Shown here: positions 55,901-64,000 of the stretch, in pieces
Numbering within the stretch: the first letter of the stretch is position 1
How the letters are laid out: each line of letters opens with the position of its first letter
Assembly (NCBI GenBank): GCA_030248295.1
Contig: JASANH010001170.1
Location: 186,001-250,000 of the forward strand
Direction: 5' to 3'
Source of the DNA: Mesodorylaimus sp. YZB2_4
Lineage: Eukaryota; Nematoda; Enoplea; Dorylaimida; Dorylaimidae
DNA length: 64,000 nt
Translations under genes and position numbers: made by a program
The notes under the pieces: generated by a model
The model's database searches: none
Seen by the model: only the letters and a program-made list of their open reading frames with translations
What the model was told of the DNA's origin: nothing

Positions 55901-58900
55901 ATTGATCAATTCAATGCGGTCAGTCGTCGAGTGATGGCCAGTGTGGTCAATCAGCCGAATTTGAAACCCAATTACCGAGCCAGAGTTATTGCCAACTGGA
56001 TCGATATTGCTCAGGTAGGTTGGGGCGGGGCACAGTTGATCTGACTTTATAGCTCTGAGAATATTAGGTGAGGCTAAAATATGAAAAGCCTGAGAGATCA
56101 ATTTCTGGGTGTCGGTTTTTGGTGCTCTGTGGAAACTTGATTGGTTACGTCCAGAAAGGGTAAAAATCGATAATGAAATTAATATCGATTGGCTTACGAT
56201 CTGTAGACTGTAGGATGATCAGGATGGCTGGTGGTGATCTGGCCATGCGATTCGTTGATTGCGTTGCGTATTTGGCAGGGCGGGTGAGGAGTTGACTTGG
56301 GAAGGCCAGGGTCTAGGTCGAATGGAGGCTGATCTCGGTGGATTGAGAGTGGGTCAGACAGGTTTTGTTGTGACTTGCCGATTGAGTGTGTAATAGGTGA
56401 GAGAAGGCAGTGTATTTAGTTGCCTTGATTAGTCGACTTGCTCATGGTCAGAGCAGTGCATGTGAGTGTCTTCGTTGGCCGTTGGATACGCATCTCCAGC
56501 TCCAGACGAGGGAGAACTAGTCGGATAGGAGGCCTACCTGCTGGAGTGTTTCTTCGAGACCATTACTCCCCATGGTATCTTCTCCAGTGTAAGGCCATGC
56601 ATGCAGTCGTCAGTCAATCATCTAACAAGAGTAAATCATGAAGAACAAGGCTCAAAACGCTTATTTAGAAGTGGTCGCAGTATATTTCTGGTTTTAGGAA
56701 TTGCGTATATTGAAGAACTTTTCGTCGTTGAAAGCAGTCCTTTCTGGATTGCAAAGCGAGCCAGTCTATCGATTAAGAAACGTATGGGCGTTGGTGTCGA
56801 GGTAAGGTGACAGGTACTGGGTGGACTGAGTTAGACCGAACTGTTTCAATTCTAGTGACAAGGTAAAAGAATTTAACGAGTTGTCGAGGATATTTTCGGA
56901 GGATGATAACTACAATAGCGCGAGATCGATTCTGGAGAAAGAAGGCACAGCGAAGGCGGCCTTGGGCGTGTTGCAGCAATTAGGCGGGAACAAGGACAAG
57001 CACCATCGTCGAATGTACAGGCATAGGAGGACGAAAAGCGAAATGGTAAGTCTAGGTTAGAATGCTGTTGGGGGTTTGGCTCGAAGTCAAAATGATAGCT
57101 ATGTTTAGGGCGAGATTCAAGGCACAGTGCCGTATTTGGGAACTTTCCTTACCGATTTGACGATGATTGATTCAGCGTGTCCGGACACTGTTGAAGGTAG
57201 GGAAGTGGGGTGTGGCCATTTTTAGTGCTATTTCGAGCTCTGTTTTAGATGGCTTAATAAATTTTGAAAAGCGGAAGCGAGAATTTGACGTGATTGCTCA
57301 ACTGAAATTGTTCCAGTCGTCTGCACGCAACTATCATATCAATGTGGATCAAAAATTTCGAGCTTGGTTTATTCATTTGCCGAATCTTAGCGAGCAGCAT
57401 TGGCATGTCTAGGTTGTGTGGAGTGGAGGGCGGAGTCTAATTATGTTCTGGTTTCAGTTATCAATTGTCGTGTCTTATCGAACCGCCGGCTCATCCTAAT
57501 GCGCAAGCAACCAATGCGAAAGGAAAGAATTCGAAGCCGTACGTTTTCTACTCGAGGGGGAGGGGTACGTGGTGTAATGTTGGAGGCTTTTAAGATTGAG
57601 TGGCACGATCACGAAATTGTTCTTTCGCGATTCGAATGGCGCTGGCAATGACGACGCGGATGAGGGATCGTTCTATTTTTATGGCGGTTCGTCTCCGACT
57701 ACACCGACCAATGGCCAATGTGGAAATAGTGTATTTTATGAGCCGGCACAATTCAGTGTGAATACATTGTGGAATCAGTGGTTCAACGGGGCGGGCATGC
57801 GACGGCAGGTGTCCTCCGGATTGCCAGACGATAGAGTTATAGCAGGCAACGGTGTCCTGCTTAATGGATATAACCCGAAGGTGAGGGGGCGAGATTTGAG
57901 TGTATTGGTGGTTGGCACCAGAGAATGGGACTCCTTGAGAGAGCGAGAGGAATAAAAGCCGTGAAAAAATACCCGACAGCCCCTTTTGATTGGCCATTTT
58001 TGGAAGATGGAATGCCGATGTGCTGGTTTTTAACAGGCAATCGAGGCCCGAATAGAGTCGAGAAAAGAGGAGTCAAAAATTGTGCACCGTTTTGCCAATA
58101 AAAGTCGTGTCATTGTCCTCGATATGAATTGGTTTACATTCTTGGGATGTTTTTTAGACTCGCGATAATGGTTCGAAGTCGTCGTCGCTGGAGCCGCCGA
58201 GTGCGCAGAATAGTAGCCATAATAACAGCAGCGGCAGTGCCAGCGATATCTTTGGATATTACGGATCATCTTTTGGTGTCGCACTTCCGAGCGCCCATGC
58301 AGCCACTCCTCCGCCTACGCCAATCACGAAGATGAATAACGTTGCTGGTTCGACCGTCGAAGAGCCGGAATTTTATGTTGTACGCGTAGCGCTGGAAAGG
58401 AGCTTGCAATCGGATATTACCATGACGACCATGTATAAGTGTGTCAAGGTGAGCTGCTCGTGGAATATGATACTTGGTGTCTGGCAGAGGTGTGGGGGAT
58501 GAATGACAGGGACGTCCCATTTTCCTGAGGTGTTCGTCATTCGAACAGTCCTTTCGGAGGGGTGTCTGTCATGAAATATTCAACTGAGGCTAGAGTCAGC
58601 TCTGACTTTGCAGCTGGAGAACAATGATCGTACGTACCATTTGATCGAGAAGGTGATACAGAAACATCAGATCGCTGGTGACCCGAGCGAGTATTGGATA
58701 GTACAGCTGTTGCCCGATGGAGGTGAGTGGATTTGGGGAGTCAGGTTTGGAATGCTAGTTGATTTGACTCTTTTTTAGATGAATTAGTGCTGCCGGAGAA
58801 AGGAAACGCGTTTTATGCGGTCAGTCCATGTACGGAGATGAATTTCGAACTGCGTCGTAAAACAGCTCAAACACCGACAACGTTGAGGATAAAGAAAAAG

Positions 58901-58969
58901 AACAGGAAAAAAAGTCGTGAACGAAGGTACGGTAGTAATTTGCTGAGATGGAGCAGTGGTTTTCTTTAA
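52996..58969 (+). CDS. Ral guanine nucleotide exchange factor (RGL/RalGDS family)
   Basis: Sixteen exons: 52996-53208, 54187-54291, 54681-54934, 55009-55077, 55129-55313, 55375-55520, 55796-56014, 56698-56801, 56856-57045, 57109-57196, 57249-57402, 57458-57538, 57595-57808, 58158-58448, 58614-58722 and 58779-58969; 870 residues. Domains: RasGEF N-terminal ([37 protein letters not shown]); CDC25 catalytic ([77 protein letters not shown]); and a C-terminal Ras-association domain ([43 protein letters not shown]). These proteins bind Ras-GTP and activate Ral. Exon 11 seems to end at a GC donor (57403). Exon 1 is joined on phase alone; exon 2 also begins with ATG (54187), so a second start is possible. 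Confidence 0.92.
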
Positions 58970-59304
58970 TTTATATTTTTCATTTTTTGTTTGATAACGT
59001 TTTTTGAGCTGCCTCCTTTTTTTTGGCGATGTTCGCTGGTTTATATGTAATGTGCGTTTTCGTGTTGCCTTGGTTCACTCCTGATTGGTCACTGGGCTGT
59101 GATACGACCGTTTTCATGCTGTCTACTCGGTGTTATGATTAATCTGTGTTCGGTACAAATGAAATTGCAGATAGTGGCTGGACCGTAGTGAGAGTTGGCC
59201 ACACGACGTGTGCATTGCTTTATCACTTGGCAAACGGTGTGGTGTTTGCTTTGTGTTTGAGGGATCACTGGGCTTGGTCGGTGATGTTGGCGAGTGCGAG
59301 GAAG
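58970..59304. other. Short intergenic gap
   Basis: 3' UTR of RGL and upstream region of the first quinone oxidoreductase gene. The frame upstream of the chosen ATG at 59305 is open to 59146, but that extension has no match in the paralogue. Confidence 0.5.
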
Positions 59305-61265
59305 ATGGCGTCGACGATGAGAGCAGTCAGGGCGCATAAGTTCGGTGCACCCGATGTGTTGCGGGTAGAGGAAGTGCCTGTGCCCACTTTCGGGGACAAG
59401 GAGGTACTGTAAGGTGGCAGAGGGTGCCAGCCAGGGTGTGTGCAGTGTGGTTGTGTTCAGGTATTGATCCGAGTCCATGCGGCGGGTGTGAATCCTGTGG
59501 AGACGTATGTTCGAGGAGGTGAGGCTAGGGTGCCTCGGTGGGCGAGGTCGTGACATGGTGCATTGCAGGTTTGTACCCGCAATTGCCCCAGTTGCCATAT
59601 ATTCCCGGGACGGATGCGGCTGGGGTGGTTGAAGCGGTGGGGGCGGCGGTGACCAAGTTTAAGGTAAGTGGGTTACATTTTAGTGGAGTCACGACACCTG
59701 AACTATCCGAGCTGAAACACCATTTTGGAGAGGGCGGCTAGGCTTGCCAGAGTAGCCCTCGTGTCGATTGGGCCATGGCGAGTTAGGAGAGTAATATATG
59801 TAACCAAACCTGGCAGGCGTAGAAGAGAGTGTGGCTGTCCGAAGTCGGCGGGACCAAGGCAAGTCTTGCCATTATACCTTCGGCTGAAAGATCAACCCGA
59901 GGGGTTGACGTCTTTCAGCCAGGAAAGAGTATCGATTACTCTCTCCCACTCGCCGTGGCCTACCAGGCGGGGGTTACATAGATCTTCCCTGGCTGACGTA
60001 TAATCGCAAGACTTGCCTGCTCGTCAGAGTTTTTGTCCTGGCGACTTCGGTCAGCCTACACGCCCTCATGGCGAGGTTGCAGGGGTAAAGGTTGGCCGAA
60101 GACATGTTGTTGGGTCTGCCAAACCTGCACTGTCCTCCGCTCGTGGACGGATTGCGTCCCAGTTTGACCATGGACTGCAGGTCGGCGATCGCGTCTTCAC
60201 CACCCGAAGCGTTCGTGGCTCGTATGCCGAATACTGCGTGTGCCCCGACGACTCGTGTTGGACCCTTCCACAACGTATAACTTTCGCCCAAGGCGCTGGG
60301 ATTGGTGTCCCTTATTTCACGGCTTATCGAAGTTTGTTTCAAAAGTATGGCTTTTCTGTAAATTTTTAAATTTTCTTTTTTCAACACCAACTATCGCAGG
60401 GCTCACGTGCGTCCATCGCAATCGATTTTAATCCACGGAGCGAGCGGAGCCGTCGGACTGGCCTCGGTGCAACTGGCGAGAGCGTATGGTATGACCGTGT
60501 ACGGCACGGCGGGCACTGAAACGGGACTGAAATTGGTCGAGACGTGCGGGGCGCACTATACGTTCAACCATAGGAACCCGGAGTACGTGGGCGAGTTGAA
60601 GGTAAGGTGCTGGTGTGAACAGTACTGACGTACAGGCCGTGTGTGTTTCAGAGAACGAGTGGCGGGCAAGGATTTGATGTCATCTTCGAAATGCTGGGCA
60701 ACGTGAACCTTGGCAAGGACTGCGATTTGGTCAAATCGCATGGGACCATTGTGGTGAGACGGGTGCTCAGTGTGGTCTGTTGGCAAGACAGATCGGAGGT
60801 CGGAACCGGGATAGATATTGGGAGGGGGAGGAGAATCGTGCATGGGCACCTAGCTACACCCATCGGTTGGTACAGGTGTGGGTGAAGTCTGATGGGTAGG
60901 CACGGTCCTTGCAGGACCATCAGGCATGGCTTTTCAGGTAATCGGAGCACGTGGCAATGCGGAAATTGATCCACGGCTGCTGATGCGCAAGGATGCTAGC
61001 ATTGTTGGCATGCACTTATTCTTCGGCACCTCTGATGTAAGTGCACAGGCTCACCCCTCGGATCATGATACTACACTGGCCTTTTCAGCAACGCGATTGG
61101 GATGACATGGGTGCTGCATTGGTAGCCAGTTTCGAGAACGGTACGTTGACACCGATAGTGGACAAAGAATATCCGTTGGAGAAAGCAGCCGATGCACACA
61201 GGGATATCATAGAAAGTGCAGGGGCCAAGGGCAATTTGGTACTGACCACGAGCCAGCGTTTGTGA
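59305..61265 (+). CDS. Quinone oxidoreductase (zeta-crystallin type), paralogue 1
   Basis: Eight exons: 59305-59403, 59461-59518, 59569-59663, 60181-60344, 60400-60601, 60652-60753, 60938-61036 and 61089-61265; 331 residues (human CRYZ 329). [20 protein letters not shown] is the start shared with the next gene. Landmarks: [69 protein letters not shown] (NADPH-binding AxxGxxG), and [18 protein letters not shown]. These zinc-free MDR enzymes reduce quinones with NADPH in the cytosol, and some bind AU-rich RNA. Intron 3 carries a foldback element. AATAAA at 61347-61352. A tandem copy starts 287 bases later. Confidence 0.95.
59799..59978. mobile_element. Foldback element family D, copy 1
   Basis: About 180 bases with TGTAACC/GGTTACA-type ends and an internal palindrome (GGCTGAAAGATCAACCC against GGGTTGACGTCTTTCAGCC, 59882-59920). 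It is the reverse orientation of the copy at 62619-62814. It lies in intron 3 of quinone oxidoreductase paralogue 1. Confidence 0.7.
60003..60085. mobile_element. Foldback element family D, partial copy
   Basis: CGCAAGACTTGCCT, TTTTTGTCCTGGCGACTTCGG and GCCTACACGCC match part of family D in the orientation opposite to copy 1, so the two form a larger inverted structure. Confidence 0.6.
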
Positions 61266-61346
61266 TTTCCATGCGCCGCGTGGAGGGCAGGATCACATTT
61301 TCAGACTGTAACTGGGGGAATGCTGATGTTTCCTGTGACTTGCTAC

Positions 61347-61352
61347 AATAAA
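61347..61352 (+). terminator. Poly(A) signal, quinone oxidoreductase paralogue 1
   Basis: AATAAA 82 bases after the stop codon. Confidence 0.6.
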
Positions 61353-61552
61353 ACTTTCGACCCGGTCTGCTCTGTTTTGATGAGATGTTGCTGGATTAGC
61401 GTCAGTCAATACTTATCGCTGCGTGCTTCACGCACGTGCAATGTACGCTAGTCTGTGTTTACTCTTGTCATAGGGTCCTGTCGAGCAACTGGTTTATATA
61501 AAGGACGTCTGGGCCTGGCCTATCGTCAGTGGTATTCTGCTGACGACTAAAC

Positions 61553-63751
61553 ATGGCGTCGACGATGCGAGCGGTGCGTGTGCACAAGTTTGGAGGCCCG
61601 GAAGTGTTGCAAGTAGAAGAGGTGCCTGCGCCCGAGTATGGAGATAATGAGGTGAGGGCAGGGGAGCGCTAGTTGGTAGCTCAGCTGAGCTCGAACTGTT
61701 GCAGGTACTTATTCGAGTCCAAGCGGCTGGTGTGAACCCGTTCGAGACCTATATTCGCAGTGGTAAGCATGCTGCCTAGTGGGGGATGATTTGGGTGATT
61801 GCAGTGAACTGGTTGCATGTGCAGGTTCCTATCCACTTGCGGCGACACTGCCCTATACACCGGGAGTCGATTCGGCTGGTATCATTGAAGCTGTGGGTGC
61901 CAAAGTGACAAATTTCAAGGTACGTGCAGATCGCACCCAGCATGGGCGTGAGTATGTGGTGATCGGGGTGATTTCTGGGGTCAGGCATCAGTTGTTGGTT
62001 CGGTGGGCTGGTGGTGTGTCGATACAGCTCTGTAGAGGAAACGTCCGCATAGCCTTCTGGTACAGCCAGAATCATGGTGTGCTGGGTGTACGAGTATGCA
62101 ACCCCTTTCCTCTCCGTAGGCTGGCGATCGGGTGTTCACAACCCACAAAGCAGTAGCAACTTACGCCGAGTATTGTGTCTGTCCTGAGGACTCTTGCTGG
62201 ACCCTTCCTCAACGCATCACGTTCGCCCAAGGTGCTGGTATCGGAGTGCCCTATTTCACTGCCTATCGATCACTCTTCCAATTGTAAGTCCTTTTGTTAT
62301 AAAGTGTGGCTTCTGGGCGCGGGTTCGATTCCCACTCAAGGATCATGTTTATGTTTCTGTCTTTGTTTTTCAGGGCCCATGCTCGTCCGTCGCAATCTAT
62401 CCTCGTCCACGGAGCCAGTGGAGCCGTCGGTTTGGCCACGGTTCAATTGGCCAAGGCGTTCGGTATGACCGTTTATGGTACGGCTGGTACGGACGCGGGG
62501 CTGCAATTGGTGAAATCGTGCGGAGCGCACTATGCGTTCAATCACAGAAATGCCGGATATGTGAACGAGCTGATGGCAAGTTTGGGTTTGGATCGTCTTT
62601 GGGAAGCAGAGGGGCTTGTGTAACCCTTATGCCCTGGTGGGCAATGGACAGTGGGAGAGAGTAACCGACCTCCACCGGCTGGGAGACGTCAACCTCTCGG
62701 GTTGATGTTTCAGTCGCAGGTGCAGTCGCAAGACTTTCCTACCCCAGTTGGACTTTTTGTCCCGCCGACTTCGGTAGGCCACACTCTCTCCTACGCCTGG
62801 CGGCATGGTTACACTTGTACCGGGCTCTAACGCGTGGTGTGTTCGGAGAGGGGGGGCTTCCCTATGTTCCGTGTTCTCATTCAGCCTGCGACTAACGATA
62901 AGTGAATGGCACTTTTTAGAAAGCCAGTTGTGGTCAAGGATTCGATGTGATTTTCGAGATGCTGGCCAATGTGAACTTGGGAAAGGATTGCGAACTCGTC
63001 AGACCAAAGGGCACCATTGTGGTGAGTGGGCGAGAGGATAGATTTGAGGCGAGAGGAGGGTGCATGAGTAAACGAGGGAGAACTGCTGGGAGTATAGGTT
63101 ACCTGGTTGTGAAGGAGGGAAGCCAGCCACGTCAAGAGAGCGGGTTTCTGGATCATGTTTCCGCGGGCCGAAAGGGCGAGAGGAGAGACGGGAGGCAGTG
63201 CTCTATTGGCCCTGTGATGAATCCAGGTAACAGTCGAACCCGAACACCAACGAATGGCCTTGTCACTAGTGAGCAAGAGTCAACATGAACGTGCAATGTG
63301 GGTTATCTGAGTTATCACCGCATGCGAACAGGCACTAAGCAAATGCAGCTCCATCTCATGTCGTGTCCTACTTTATCCAAAGCCAAGCCCTATACCCAAG
63401 TGGGAATAGAACCCTACCCCGTAAATGCGCACCCAGCGTGAGAGGCAGGCGCCTCAACCCGCCCAGGTTACGTCCCGACTTTATAGTTAGAAGGTTAGAA
63501 GGCCTCAGTACGGATTGCATCAACATATATTTAAATACTGTGTTTGAGATCTTTGGGTTTCGGGCCTGGAAAATTTCTTATGCTCACTTCGAAAGAGACG
63601 CCTGTGTGGTGGAATTGAAATGTGATCAGCTGGCTCTTGATTCTTGTTTCAGGTGATCGGAGCACGCGGGCCTGCACAAATCGATCCCCGCTTACTCATG
63701 GGCAAGGATGCTCGTATTATAGGAATGCACCTTGGAATGGGAACCACTGAT
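61553..63751 (+). CDS. Quinone oxidoreductase (zeta-crystallin type), paralogue 2, 3' end outside window
   Basis: Seven exons visible: 61553-61651, 61705-61762, 61825-61919, 62120-62283, 62374-62575, 62920-63021 and 63653-63751. Each has exactly the same length and phase as the matching exon of paralogue 1. The eighth and last exon must lie beyond 64000. Landmarks: [80 protein letters not shown] and [18 protein letters not shown]. The NADPH-binding motif is intact. The donor of intron 5 is GC (ATG|GCAAGT at 62576), where paralogue 1 uses GT. Intron 5 holds the family D foldback element; intron 4 holds a tRNA-like B-box relic. Confidence 0.93.
62305..62345 (+). repeat. tRNA-like B-box relic in intron
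   Basis: GCGGGTTCGATTCCCACTC at about 62320 in the 90-base intron 4 of quinone oxidoreductase paralogue 2. No cloverleaf is present. Confidence 0.3.
62619..62814. mobile_element. Foldback element family D, copy 2
   Basis: Ends GTGTAACC and GGTTACAC; interior matches the reverse complement of 59799-59978 in order (GTGGGAGAGAGTAA, GACGTCAACC, CCGCCGACTTCGG, CCACACTCTC). It lies in intron 5 of quinone oxidoreductase paralogue 2. Confidence 0.7.
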
Positions 63752-64000
63752 GTAAGTGTGATACGTCTGGGTACCTATTAGTGCAGGGACTGACTGAGGA
63801 CCTCACACTGCACTGTGCCAAAGACTAGGGCAACTAATAGTGTTCCGACCTGATCCGTGGCTGAAACATGGCTCGGATGGGTGATGCTCGCAGCCGCCAC
63901 TACTTGCAAGCAGTCGATTGTCAGACCTCCATTTGGACTCCCCATGGTCATACTCCCAGGTGCATCACCTTCACAGCACAGCGTCCATCCTTATGTTGTG
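63752..64000. other. Intron of the truncated last gene
   Basis: Follows the GTAAGT donor at 63752. No acceptor plus matching last exon is seen before the window ends. Confidence 0.7.

Noticed and set aside
57403..57415. GT donor (GTCTAG) or intron retention at the end of RGL exon 11
   Set aside because: Using GTCTAG breaks the phase and replaces conserved CDC25-domain sequence (QLSCLIEPP); read-through meets a stop. The GC donor fits.
59146..59304. N-terminal extension of quinone oxidoreductase paralogue 1
   Set aside because: The upstream open frame is absent in paralogue 2, whose protein begins with the same MASTMRAV start.
1..64000. CRISPR arrays, bacterial operons, ribosome binding sites, phage or plasmid origins
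   Set aside because: The window is intron-rich animal DNA; no regularly spaced direct repeats or prokaryotic signals were seen.

Overview
This window is animal nuclear DNA, most likely from a nematode or a close ecdysozoan relative. Genes are cut by many introns. Most are only about 45-110 bases, start GTAAG/GTATG and end TTTTCAG or TTTTAG, and there is no sign of bacterial gene layout. The protein families are animal ones: adiponectin receptor, RFWD3, POMGNT1, SLC26, a class A GPCR, lipase maturation factor and RGL. The species cannot be fixed from sequence alone. Exon structures below were built by hand from splice signals, reading-phase agreement and remembered family sequence; no database search was run.

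Left part (1-21.4 kb): the end of a four-helix LAPTM4-like membrane protein (+), a divergent ARF-like GTPase (-), an unresolved acidic ORF cluster, an adiponectin receptor (+), the RING/WD40 ubiquitin ligase RFWD3 (+), a small secreted cysteine-rich protein (+), an 18-exon POMGNT1-like protein (-), and mitochondrial intermediate peptidase (+), divergent from it.

Middle (21.4-43.9 kb): a repeat-bearing 4 kb gap, an SLC26 anion transporter (+), a peptide-type GPCR (-), a 4.9 kb gap with a decayed LINE-like piece, a second SLC26 paralogue (+), then a block of short interspersed elements.

Right part (43.9-64 kb): a lipase maturation factor with a huge charged tail (+), mitochondrial ribosome-silencing factor MALSU1 (-), cyclophilin PPIL3 (-) only 21 bases upstream of MALSU1, the Ral exchange factor RGL (+), and tandem zeta-crystallin/quinone oxidoreductase genes, the second cut by the window edge.

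These are mostly independent housekeeping and signalling genes, not one pathway. The most unusual item is the POMGNT1-like protein. It has two ILEI/FAM3 lectin-type stem domains where the human enzyme has one, and its GT13 domain has lost both key acidic catalytic positions, so it looks like a pseudo-glycosyltransferase. The ARF-like GTPase has likewise lost the switch-II Gln and the NKxD guanine-specificity motif. Large introns and gaps hold short non-autonomous elements: tRNA-related SINE copies, TIR and foldback elements shared between genes, and long G/C homopolymers.
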